64,000 bases of DNA from Megaustenia siamemsis (lineage: Eukaryota; Mollusca; Gastropoda; Stylommatophora; Ariophantidae), in assembly GCA_032433765.1 (NCBI GenBank), contig JAVIAB010000092.1, positions 106,632,279 through 106,696,278 of the forward strand, read 5' to 3'. The stretch's first letter is position 1; every line of letters begins with the position of its first letter. Shown here piece by piece: positions 44,662 to 54,754 of this stretch. Under the pieces are notes generated by a model. That model searched no databases. It was not told the origin of the DNA and saw nothing but the letters and a program-made list of their open reading frames with translations. The translations under genes were made by a program, and so were the position numbers.

Positions 44662-46390
44662 TTTACACTTAACTTTCTAAAGAAACAATTTTAAACTTAT
44701 ATGCTGTGAAAGTTTGTATCTGCATTGCACAAGTTTCATAAAATGTATTGTTTCCAATGTAAAGCAAGATTTTTTTTTTTTTTCACTTCCAAAAAAAATT
44801 TCCACAGTCTGGTGTCACATTCCTCCTTGTATTAGTTATCAAAAAGTTGGATGCACTCATTACGTGTCAGAAGCTATAAGCTGTGATTGAAATTCTCACA
44901 GTGGAAAGTTTTGAGCCTAAAGCAATTCACAATTCTCTGTGGAATTTGTTTGAAGAGGAAGTTTTCAATCTAAAGTTATGGCAGTCTTGACACAGAGAGG
45001 TTGTTAGTTCAAATCTGACTGTACAAGTTGGGATTTTTATTTGTGATTTCTCTCAGTGGCAACTACCCCTAGTCTCAACAGTGAGGCCCGGCTTGACATG
45101 TCAATTACACATCAACAGAAAAAAAATGAGTACCTCTGAAGATGGAGTTATCTGCCTTGGTGGCGAGGGGATCCTGTGCAAATGGCTACCAGGTAAAATT
45201 AATTAACATGCAAAATTTAGTTCCTAGGCTATAGGCAACACATAAAGGGAGTTCTTAAAAAACATCATAAAGAAGCAATCAACATTTTTCGGGCACATCA
45301 TGAGCAGAGGAAAGTTAGAATACTTGGTTACAACTGGCAAAATAAAAGGAAAGAGAGATCACGGATGACAAAGAGAGAAAATACTGGATAGCTTGGTGTC
45401 ATGGCATGGAAAACAGTCAACAACAGAACTGATATGATGCACTGTAGATAGAATATTGTTGAGGGACATGATCACCTATGCCAACCGGTAAGGCACATGA
45501 TGATGATGATGATGATGATGATGAGGCTATAGGGACTTTCGCCTTCGGTGAAAGGTGGTGAATGCAGAAAAAAAAATATTAGTCTATACTGTACTTTTTG
45601 GGTTAATGTAATAAATCATTTCAAAGAAAACAAATGTTTGCTGCGATAAAAATAGCATAGTACACATTATACATAGATCAACATTTTTTATAACAAATAT
45701 TTAGTTGTTAAACTTGTAAATGTAGGTGGTTGGTGAGCTGGTACAAGATGGCTGTTTACTCATATAGAATTCAGAATTAGTGGTTTTTTTCAAGGCGGTG
45801 TCTTTTCAATAATTGCTATACTACCTTGGCTTTACACTTTTCTTTAAAGTTGAGTAAGGTAGAATTTTAGTGAAAATTGAAAAGCTTGGCCAGAATAAGG
45901 ACATATGACAAGGTACACCAAAAACCCTGTGTGGCATCTGATGGCAATGCGCGGCATTAGAGGTAAGACAGTCATAGAAATATATGGGTACTAACATACT
46001 TTCCCCAATACCTTACAATTTTAAAAAATAAAGAGGCATTAGAATGTATAATCCTCCATTACCTTTTTACATTTGGCCACACTGATGTAACATAGTGTCT
46101 CACGTAATTTGGCCGCTCTTGCATGCCTAGATCAGTTACACTTTTGCAAACACTCAGTCTCAGTTCACATAAGCTTGTTGAAGAAATAATTTTTAAATTG
46201 TTTAATAACCTGACATTAAGAAGCTTCAATTAAAATTACAAAGAAAACAAGTTTTAAACATTTAAACCAATGCACTGAATATTTATTTATTTTATGCTCC
46301 AGGTGAATGCAAATCTATATCAGGTGACATATACCAGATGGCCTATTAAAATCAATATTCAAAGCCTTACCAAAGAAATCTGGTGCAATT
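44662..46390. other. Outer arm B, no gene (interrupted by LINE-C tail)
   Basis: Reverse complement of 325-1,800 of arm A, minus the MITE, with the empty TTAA site near 45,600. A 570-base stretch, 44,662-45,235, matches 1,500-1,800 only in part; the remainder (44,830-45,060) has no partner. No coding feature. Confidence 0.65.
45236..45523 (+). mobile_element. LINE-C tail, 10-bp target duplication, (ATG)n end
   Basis: Bounded by AGGCTATAGG (45,226-45,235 and 45,524-45,533). It reads IKKQSTFFGHIMSRGKLEYL, then REKILDSLVSWHGKQSTTEL, the C-terminal block of LINE-C, and ends in eight copies of ATG. Arm A at about 1,500-1,515 has the unfilled site. Confidence 0.9.
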
Positions 46391-46690
46391 GAATGTGATG
46401 ATCATCGCACAATAAGCCTTATGAGTCACACATCTAAGATATTACTAGGAATTATCATGCGAAGAGTGCAAAATAAAATCAGTCTAAAAATTAGTTTTGA
46501 ACAGTGTGATTTTGAAGGAGGTAAATGTAAAAACAATGTTATATACATCATAAGATCTTTAATAGATAGAGCCACAGAAAACAGATCTATTTTTCATAAA
46601 CTATACCAAAGTATTTGATAAAGTAAAGCACCATGAAATAATAACAATTTTAGAAGGCGTAAAAGTTGACAGCAAAGATTAGTAACTTAA
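46391..46690 (+). mobile_element. Reverse transcriptase fragment of a LINE-C/D type element
   Basis: It reads ECDDHRTISLMSHTSKILLG, then NKISLKISFEQCDFEGGKCK, then, after a +1 shift, FINYTKVFDKVKHHEIIT with the palm FIDYxKAFD motif. These are the HRxISLMSH and FIDYTKAFD blocks of endonuclease-type non-LTR elements. It is short, with no ends visible. It starts where the inverted-repeat homology stops. Confidence 0.75.
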
Positions 46691-46884
46691 GGTAAGTATT
46701 ATTATTTGTAATATTAGAATGACATTATAATCATATTAATATATAATTTTTACCTGCTGGGAAACTTATTTAATTCTTATTTAATTAGAATCATGCCAAT
46801 AAGACAATGAATGATAATTAATAAATATTAATTCATTTTCACTATTTGAAGTACATGTACCTTGATTTAAACTGTGGCAATACT

Positions 46885-47170
46885 ATTTATTATACAGTAA
46901 TGCATGAAGAACAGGCTGGGTTTAGAAAAAGGAGAAGCTGCCTTGACTACATTTTTACTCTACGACTTTTATTGGAGGAACACATTGAGAAGCAAAAACC
47001 TTTTGTACTTAACTTCATCGACTTCAAAAAAGCATTTGACATTATTCATCGAGATTCTTTGTTGAAAATTCTGAAGCAATATGGCTTACCATCAAAATCA
47101 TAAATATTATTAAAGACATGTATGATGGTTACACATGTGCAGTTCTTAAAGGCAAATTTATTTATTGCAT
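46885..47170 (+). mobile_element. RTE-type reverse transcriptase fragment
   Basis: The frame reads EEQAGFRKRRSCLDYIFTLR, LNFIDFKKAFDIIHRDSLLK and ILKQYGLPSKS, then IIKDMYDGYTCAVLKGKF in another frame. The motif order is that of an RTE-like palm. It differs clearly from LINE-A (FIDFKKAFDIIHRDS against FIDYEKAFDSLDRRM), so it is another family. It lies within a directly duplicated AT-rich block that lacks it in the second copy. Confidence 0.75.
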
Positions 47171-47339
47171 TAATTTTAATGTACATGCATCGCTAAACAT
47201 GTCTAATGATTAACATTTTACAGAATATTATTAACTATTTAATAGGTTAAAGCAATTACCCCTATGAACAATAACTTGAAAAGACAAAAATAATTTGCAG
47301 TGACTTCATATAATAACCCCAAAAAATAATACTTTTAAA

Positions 47340-47590
47340 AACTGTCAAAAAAGATTTATACCTATGTTTTATAGATTATACCAAACCATTTGATAAAGTT
47401 AAGCACAAGAAATAATAAAAATTGTAGATGGCATAAACTGTGACAGCAAACATCAAAGAATAAATAGAACATGTGCTGGCAACAAACAGTGACCATAGAA
47501 CTGGAAATCCAAGAAGACAACAACAATTACACATATGCTCAGTTTATGAAGCAAAAGTAACTTACGCTTTTAATTTTGGATGACAATTAC
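47340..47590 (+). mobile_element. Second reverse transcriptase fragment of LINE-C/D type
   Basis: It reads KKDLYLCFIDYTKPFDKVKH with the palm motif intact, then decays. It overlaps in content with 46,590-46,660, so it is a separate copy of the same region. Confidence 0.65.
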
Positions 47591-48639
47591 GGTCTAATAT
47601 ATCCTGAAAGACTTCGGCTGAGGCTAAACGGATTGTGCTTGGCCAAGAAGTGGGCAAAACCTGCAAGACAAAAACAGTAACATTACACATAGTTTGCTGG
47701 GAATCTCTATCAGAGAGACAGACAGCCAGAGAGACATACACACATATATATTACTAATATTTGTAATAAATGAATGTGTAACACAGCAAAATTTATAGAA
47801 TCACTAATTTGACATTCTTTAGAGTGAAATATAGCCTAAAGTTGTGAGAGATCATAGTAGCTTCTTCATCTCATCAACCAATTTTGAAGGCCCTTATATG
47901 ATTTGAAATTAAAAGAAGATCATAAATGATGAGTGAAAATTTTACAGAAAAGAGATTATGAAAAGTACTACACAGTTCTTCAACAAAGCCGGTGATTAAT
48001 TTTCTACAATTTCAGGATACTGTTTTTAGAAAGAGTATAAATGTACATACTGAACAATTTCTATAAATCATATGTAGAGCTCTTTTTCTCTTCAAATTAG
48101 CATAATTACATATATTTGTCCCTTTCAAATTCAACCTTTGCTTCCATTTATTTGCTCCTCACCACTGCTGTAAATCTACCATCAAAAGTTAACATTGTTC
48201 CCATGTATTTGAACTCTTTCATCTTTTAAACTGTCAATTTAATGTAATAGATGGCAGGCTGTTAATTCCACACACATATAGTGAAGGTTAAAACTTATAT
48301 GTAACAGTTTGTATTATATCCTGTTTTAGATTCTACATGAAACACCTTTCTTGATTTTTATTTTATTTTTAATAATGATTTCATTAATCAATCCATTATG
48401 TGATTATCAAACTAAATATGAATGTGAGAAACTGTATAAAAAAACAAAGTTAGAATTAATAATTAAATTAACATACTGTGTGTTTTTTTTCGAACAAAGA
48501 GCACAGTTTGTTTTTTGTCTTGCACTAAAATAATTTTATCTAAATTTTTCAAGAAAGGTTTCTCTATTATATATACTATAACTTAATAAGAATGTCTATA
48601 AGATTCAAATTCTAATCCATTTTTATCCAGTAAAAAAAA
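47591..48639. other. AT-rich sequence, no gene recognised
   Basis: I see no protein motif and no tandem structure. A short ACAGACAGCCAGAGAGACATA stretch lies near 47,720. The frame 48,351-48,533 is hydrophobic at its start but has no support. Confidence 0.45.
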
Positions 48640-48892
48640 AAGTAAAGTGCCCCTGTCATGCCAAGTGGCATATAGGGAATATGGTGTTTGTGACCATACA
48701 TTTTACAGACTGTCATCACATTATTTTTGGGTAATGGTGTTGGTATTACGCCCATGCTGCTTTACTTTTCCAGACAAAACAGGTACCCATTAAAGGCTTG
48801 GTGAACCCGGAAGCCATCGGATGGGACTGAACCCTACCTCTTGTCCTTTGTAGCCCAGTTCACTAACCACTGAGCTATTGCGGCTCCCCATT
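48640..48892 (-). mobile_element. SINE-2, second copy
   Basis: The minus-strand head (48,892 to about 48,820) reads GGGGAGCCGCAATAGCTCAG, then AGGTAGGGTTCAGTCCCATC, with the B box slightly decayed (GGTTCAGTCCC). The body GGTTCACCAAGCCTTTAATG then GTAAAGCAGCATGGGCGTAA runs to about 48,640. It matches 10,796-11,010 beyond the tRNA-like head. Confidence 0.82.
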
Positions 48893-49797
48893 TTTTATCC
48901 AGAACTGTACTTTATTATGACTGCAAAAAAAAATGAGTGTGTGAGAGAGCTATTAATATTACTTATTTAATTTAATTTGATTAATAATACAAATAACAAT
49001 TGGTAGCTAAGGTAATTATTATTAATATTTGCAATATTAGAATGACACCATAATCATATTAATTTATATTAACATACTACCTGGCAAACTAAATTCTTTT
49101 TTAAGTTAGAATCATGACAAATAAACAAAGACTAATATTGAATGAATATTAATTCTTTTTCAATACCTTCAAAGTACCTTGAAACTGTTTGCTAGGAACC
49201 AGTATTTAAAAATCCATCTTAATCATAACTTGAAGATATTCCAGCACAACTTGAAGCTATTCAAGTTATTCTGTTAGAGAACCTAAAATCATATGCCATA
49301 GGATATGGCCTTCATGTTCCTGAAAATATTATTTGATTTTGATTACCCACTCTGCATGGAGCCATTTTAAGAACAATCGTTGATTTCATGTTGAATTGTA
49401 GGCATACTTGATCATTTTAAATTGCTACCATTTAAGCAAATTAATTTCATTTAATTTTACACAAACTTGAAGCACATTTATTATCGCATTAATTAAATCT
49501 ATAGGCATTGCTAAATATGTTGATTAATATGTTGGATACAGAGGGCCTCATTGTGAGAAAATTTGTGGAGTGCTAATTGAATTGTATGCATACTGGATAA
49601 TTGTAAATTGCTACCCATTAAAACAAATTAATTTGATTTAATTTTCACCAAACTTGAAGCACATTTATTTATAGCATTAATTTACACCCATAAGCATTAC
49701 TAAACATGTCTAAAGATTAATATTTTATAGAATATTATAATCTGTCTAAAAAGCTAAAGGAATTACCCCTACGAACAATAACTTGTACTTTACGACT

Positions 49798-50345
49798 TTG
49801 CAGTGACTTCCCTTAGTAAACAAGGAAAATAATGCTTTTAAAAAATCATGCAAATAATATTTTCCATTTGCATCGTACATTAAAGGCACATAAACATGAT
49901 TGATAAGATTTAATCTTAATGCATTGTACCTAATAAGTTTTTGTATATTTAAACTTACACATTTTTAGAAAATATACATTTTATTCTAATGATATACAAA
50001 CTTGTGGCAGTCTTATAATATTGCAATAGCAAGTGTCTTATTTAATATATATAAAACAATTAGTTAAAATAATTTTTGCAGTGACTTCCCTTAGTAAACA
50101 AGGAAAATAATACTTAAAAAAATCATGTAAAATAATATTTCCTATTTGCATCGTAAATTAAAGGCACATAGACATTGATTGATAAGATTTAATCTTAGTG
50201 CATTGTAGACAGATTGCCTAATAAGTTTTTGTATATTTAAACTTACAAATTTTACAAATATTTTATTTTATTCTAGTTATATACAAACTTGTGGCACCCA
50301 TAGAATATTACAATAGCAAGTGTCTTATATAATATTTATTAAATT
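49798..50345 (+). repeat. Tandem pair of about 280-bp units
   Basis: GCAGTGACTTCCCTTAGTAA starts at about 49,799 and 50,080. The two units match almost throughout, including GATTGATAAGATTTAATCTT and TATACAAACTTGTGGCA. Identity is about 85% by eye. Confidence 0.85.
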
Positions 50346-50967
50346 AATGTACTTTCTAGTGCCGCTTTCTCAGAACTACTAGTGTAGATTTTGAGAAGGA
50401 ACTGTCTGATTGTTGCCAATGATTAAGACGTGACTGCTCGTGTCATCCTAGGATCAGCTCCTGTGTTGCCTGCTCTAGCAGCACAGACTGTGTCATGTCG
50501 GCTACATGGCATAGTAGTCTTTGGGTACTGTGCTGATACCTCCCATTATGTCATTGTTTGAACGCAAACATCAGAGGGGTGGAAGATGCGTGGTCGGACC
50601 AAGGTAATACCTGATGTCCTTAGTGCCGAGATTGCAATCGCGCACGGCTGTGTGCTGTTGAATCTGGCTAGTTTCCACTAGCTAGGCAGCTCTACCTAGA
50701 GCATCAGTCCTAGTGAGGTGGGGATCCTGGGGACAGCAGCCCTTCCATTTACACAAATGACATGAATGGTTATCCCCTTAACTTCTGTTCCATCCATACA
50801 TTTACTGTGGAGTGTGAAAATACACTAGAATGACTTACCCCTCCTGTATAACGTAAAAACTCCTCGCCTATCGTTGGTAAATTCACGAGCCAGTAGCCGA
50901 ATGGAAAACTTATCCGAATCCAAATAACGAACGAGAAAGCGGTTTCGAATCACGACTGAGTCAAATA
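50346..50967. other. GC-richer sequence upstream of a Tx1-like LINE
   Basis: A clear change of composition from 50,360 to 50,760. No protein motif. It contains GAGGTGGGGATCCTGGGGAC. From its position and composition it may be the 5' untranslated region of the LINE that follows, or of an unrelated element. No tRNA-like or splice features seen. Confidence 0.4.
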
Positions 50968-51195
50968 ACGTGGGTGAATGTACCTGTTTTATTACATTTT
51001 TTTGTGAGCATGTGGGCGAATGTACCAATTATATCAAAATTATTGTGAGCATGTGGGTGAATGTACGGGTTTTATATTAACTTGTTGGGAGCACGTGCGT
51101 GAATATACATGTTTTATTATAATTATGTGTGACCATGTGGGTGAATGTACCAATTTTTCCAAATTATTTCCGAACACGTGGGTGAATGCATGTAC
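50968..51195 (+). repeat. 42-bp tandem repeat just upstream of a LINE endonuclease
   Basis: Five copies of a unit containing GAGCATGTGGGTGAATGTAC and a T-rich half. They end about 100 bases before the first ATG of the Tx1-like endonuclease frame. The position recalls the 5' monomers of some L1 elements (family knowledge), but only one copy is here to compare. Confidence 0.8.
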
Positions 51196-51296
51196 AGGTC
51201 TGTGTGCAACTTATATTGTCAGAACTATTTCATTTACAAATACTCTTGCATGTATATATGTAAATATAATTTATTTTTATAAATCATTTGGCAAAT

Positions 51297-53324
51297 GGCA
51301 GCAACCATAATCATCATAACATTAAACATTAGGGGCCTCAGATCCAAATTAGATCACATCACAAAACTCATACACAAACACAAGCCAGATTTCATTTTAG
51401 TACAGGAAACAAATATACACACAGACGACCACGCATCCCGCATCACAACACGGCTAGGCTAAAGGCACGCGTGCTTTACTCTAGCCACAAACAGAACAGG
51501 TTCAGGTGTGGCAATTCTACAAACGTCAGACAGGTGGATGATAATTAGAAAAGACAGAGATAGTGCCTGCAAGACAGCCATAGTTCAAGTAAAATACTAC
51601 GACAAACACACATACACCATAGTTTGCATACACGCACCACCACATTACAGTCAGCAACCTATTTTCTATGACAGACTAGAGAGCCTGCTTGCAGGTTCAT
51701 ACAGGTCAGGAAGCAGATAAGGAAAAGAAGTAAAGAAGACAATCACTAACTGGATATTTTACAGACAATAATTGACACTCACGGTTTGACTGATGCATAT
51801 AGACACACATACACACCCACACGGCATGGACATCACACACAAAAATCACTCCCACAACAGGGCAACACGTTTAGACAGGATTTATGTCCCGTCCACAAAC
51901 TTCATCAGCCAGGCTACACATATCACAAAAACACTACATTTACAGACCACAAGGCAGTCATTGCAACAATTAACACCGCATACACTAACACTCATTTCAG
52001 GAGGTCACCTCACTGGAGATTCAACAACACCCTATTGCAGAACAAAACATATACAGAACATATTAAACAAATTATCCAGTTATACTCTGACGACAAAGAC
52101 ACAGACAACATACAGCAACATTGGGATCTCCTCAAAATCACTACACGGGAAAGAACACAAACTCTAGCACTACGGATAAACAAAGACAGATTAAGACAAA
52201 AAACATTGTTAGAAGAAGCCATCAAAAAAACAAAAAACAAATAGACAGACATGCACCCAACATCCTCACACTAGAGGAGGACTTGGAACAGCACAGACAT
52301 CACCAATTTCACGGAGCACTCCTTCGCACAGACTTAAAAAACAGTCACACAGGAAATTCCCAGCAAACAATACATGGCAATAGAACAGAGCATACAACGA
52401 AACAGACAATATGGAAAATAATAGACGTAGACGGCAACACACAAACTGACACTTCTAATATAACGAAAGCATTTGAAAACTACTACAGGATCTTCTATAC
52501 CGAAAGCAACACACATCCAAACATACAAGACAAATTCATGCAATACACAAGGAAACTACGAGACGCTGACAGGGAAAAACTAGCCGAAGAACTCACATTA
52601 GCTGATATAACAAACACAATACAATCAATGCAAAAGAACAAATCTCCGGACCTGACGGTCTCACAAGGAATTCTTCCAACATTTCTTTCCTCTCCTAGGC
52701 CCTCTTTTTCAAAATGTACACAGACTCATTCACAAATAAACAACTTCCTTCAAGCCTAAACATGTCTTACATCACATTACTCCGCAAAGACAACACAGAC
52801 AAATCACTTCTTAAAAACTACAAACCCATTTCACTACTTAACACAGACTACACGATTCTAACAAAAGCATTAACAAACAACTCAAACCCTTCATGGCAAC
52901 ACTCATTCACAAAGATTAACAGTGCAGTGTACAGGGCAGAAACATCCACCAGCACACACACTTTATACGAGACATCATAACGTACACTCATGACAAAGAC
53001 AGTCAGTCTTCCATTCTATCACTCGACCAAGAAAAAGCTTTCGACAGAGTAGCTCATTCTCTCCACAAGACACTACTGAACTGCAACATAGGAACAAGCT
53101 TCAGACAGTGGATACACATTCTGTATTCTAGACCCGAAAGTAAAGTCCTAGTGAACCATTCGTTCACAGAGGCCTTCGGACTAACCAGATCGGTTCGACA
53201 GGGTGTTTTCTCTCTCCTTTACTTTACGCCTTGACCATAGAACCGCTCTTAGAGAGCATCAGACAAGACAGTTCCATAAAAGGTATATTCACACCAGGGA
53301 AAGGAGAACAGAAATTGTTAGCCT
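51297..53324 (+). mobile_element. Tx1/L1-like LINE, endonuclease and reverse transcriptase
   Basis: Plus strand, several frames. It starts ITLNIRGLRSKLDHITKLI with FILVQETN (51,330-51,410), VQVKYYDKHTYTIVCIHAP (51,580), TRLDRIYVPS (51,865) and FTDHKAVIATI (51,943), the endonuclease blocks. Then come a linker (51,980-52,600), MQKNKSPD (52,630), NYKPISLLNTDYTILTKALT (52,815-52,875), DQEKAFDRVAHSL (53,020), and FGLTRSVRQG with LSLLYFTP-type sequence (53,175-53,230). SLLNTDYxILTK and DQEKAFDRV are typical of L1/Tx1. It is cut before YADD by LINE-C. Numerous stops and frameshifts. Confidence 0.82.
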
Positions 53325-54135
53325 CATCATCATCATCATGTGCCATACCGTTGGCGTAGGTGATCATGTCCCTCAACAATCTATCTATCTACAGTGCATC
53401 GTATCAGTTCTGTTGTTGACTGTTTTCCATGCCATGACACCAAGCTATCCAGTATTTTCTCCCTTTGTCGTCCGTGATCTCTCTTTCCTTTTATTTTGCC
53501 AGTTGTAACCAAGTATTCAAATTTTCTTCTTCTCATGATGTGCCCGAAAAATGTTGATTGCTTCTTTCTGATGTTTTTTTAAGAGATCCCTTTTGTGTGA
53601 CCTCTTTGAGAACTTCCTCATTGGTCTTTTTAGCTGTCCAGGGAACTTTCAACATTCTTCTGAGAAATCCCATCTCGGTGGTCTCTAATCGTCTTTTCAT
53701 TTGTTTGTCTACTGTCTATGATTCGCTTCCATAGGTCAGAATTTGTTCTATTTAGGCCGATGAACTCTCTTTCTCATTTCTTATTGACATAGATTTGTTG
53801 CGTAAGATATTTGTCATTTTCTGAAATGCTATTTTGGCCTGAGCTATTCTGCGTTTTATTTTTGTATTGCATCTTCCATCTGATGTTATTATTGTGCGCA
53901 AGTATTTCTGACGTTGCACTTGTTTCAGATTTGTCTTGTTTATTTTTATGCTGCATGATGGTGATGGTTGTTTCTTCGATATGACCATTACTTTTGTTTT
54001 CTTACTATTCAGACTGAGACATTTCTTGTTGCTTTCTTTTACTATTATATCTATCATTTCTTGTAGTTCGTTCTCTGTCTCTGCTATTAAGACTGTGTCA
54101 CCCGCTTTCGCAAATTATTTATGGGGTGAACGTTG
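53325..54135 (-). mobile_element. LINE-C copy, RT thumb to tail
   Basis: Minus strand. The frame at 54,057-53,752 reads MIDIIVKESNKKCLSLNSKK, then TKVMVISKK and IITSDGRCNTKIKRRIAQAK. The tail (53,620-53,340) reads RRNLEYLVTTGKIKGKRDHG-like sequence and ends ATGATGATGATGATGAGG. At its 5' end the sequence NNLRKRVTQS-like is a decayed NNLRYADDTV. It is joined directly to the Tx1-like element on the left. Confidence 0.83.
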
Positions 54136-54432
54136 ACTTTAGAATCACAAGAATATGGAAATTTAGTGTGGAGCTGCAGAAATGCCATTTACTGATTCCA
54201 AACATTTAGCCTTGATCTATTTCTACGGAAATATAATCAGAAATTAATGTCCATATAAAAAACAACATAATTTAATTTGTTAGAATGAATGGACGAATGT
54301 TAACGTCTACATATGTCTATCTATTAATATTTGGGGACTCGGGTCCAAAAGTGAACAAAATCACCCTATTTTCTCCTTGCTATTGTAGTGTCTGTTACCT
54401 CTTCGGTAATCAAGAAAAGACGATGACCATAT
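54136..54432. other. Unclassified sequence, no gene
   Basis: Nothing recognisable. It is not the continuation of the Tx1-like element that is interrupted at 53,324. Confidence 0.4.
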
Positions 54433-54738
54433 GTGGGACATGTGATGAGGAGAGATAATAACCAAATAACAAAGCAAGCCCTCATGTGAGAAACAACAGG
54501 TAAGAGGACATGAAGCCGACCCAGAGAGACACTGAGAAGACCATTGATCAGAGAGGCAAGAGCACCAAGATTCGGCGCCCGAAGTGAGACAGAGTTGCTT
54601 GTACAAAATAAATGGCGAGATTTTATAAAAGATCTTTACAAGGATTGGAAACTGCTAGAATAAGAATTTAGATAAGAGAAAGAGTATCTGGATCTATGCT
54701 CTATGGGCCAGCTACGGCTCGAAAGGTCAATAGATAGA
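54433..54738 (+). mobile_element. LINE-B 3' end, third copy
   Basis: Plus strand. The start GGGACATGTGATGAGGAGAG aligns to 14,124 and to 35,640 in reverse. It decays through the GRPRETLRRT region and ends CAGCTACGGCTCGAAAGGTC and a TAGATAGATA tail (54,728-54,738). Possible flanking ATCACC sequence lies on both sides (54,359-54,364 and 54,739-54,744), though the left one is 70 bases off the visible start. Confidence 0.8.
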
Positions 54739-54754
54739 TATCACCTCTACTGAT

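Larger units (their letters stand above)
27893..46390 (-). repeat. Arm B of the giant imperfect inverted duplication
   Basis: This arm mirrors arm A. Its inner edge is clear: homology with 21,061-21,112 is continuous up to about 27,893 and stops there. Its outer homology fades at about 46,390, where a LINE reverse-transcriptase fragment begins. Private insertions in this arm include the 815-bp retroposon (28,669-29,483), the split I-clade LINE (30,430-33,285), a LINE-A (34,725-36,135), the near-complete I-clade LINE (36,381-41,061) and a LINE-C tail (45,236-45,523). In most of these cases arm A shows an uninterrupted version of the target. Confidence 0.9.
46700..50345 (+). repeat. Diverged direct duplication of AT-rich sequence
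   Basis: 46,700-46,880 recurs at 48,985-49,190 (GTAATATTAGAATGACAT and following), and 47,160-47,340 recurs at 49,650-49,860 (TAAACATGTCTAA, ATTACCCCTA.GAACAATAAC). A third partial copy is at 49,440-49,560. Copies are about 75-85% alike by eye. They differ by the RTE fragment, the second RT fragment and SINE-2, so the duplication is old. Confidence 0.65.

Noticed and set aside
1..46390. Inverted duplication as a pure assembly artefact
   Set aside because: The arms differ by 10-15% in sequence and by many insertions with proper target duplications on one side only. An artefact would give identical arms. A mis-join in the spacer cannot be excluded from sequence alone.
47591..48639. A host gene with introns
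   Set aside because: A few GT/AG-like sites and short frames exist, but no conserved protein segment supports them.
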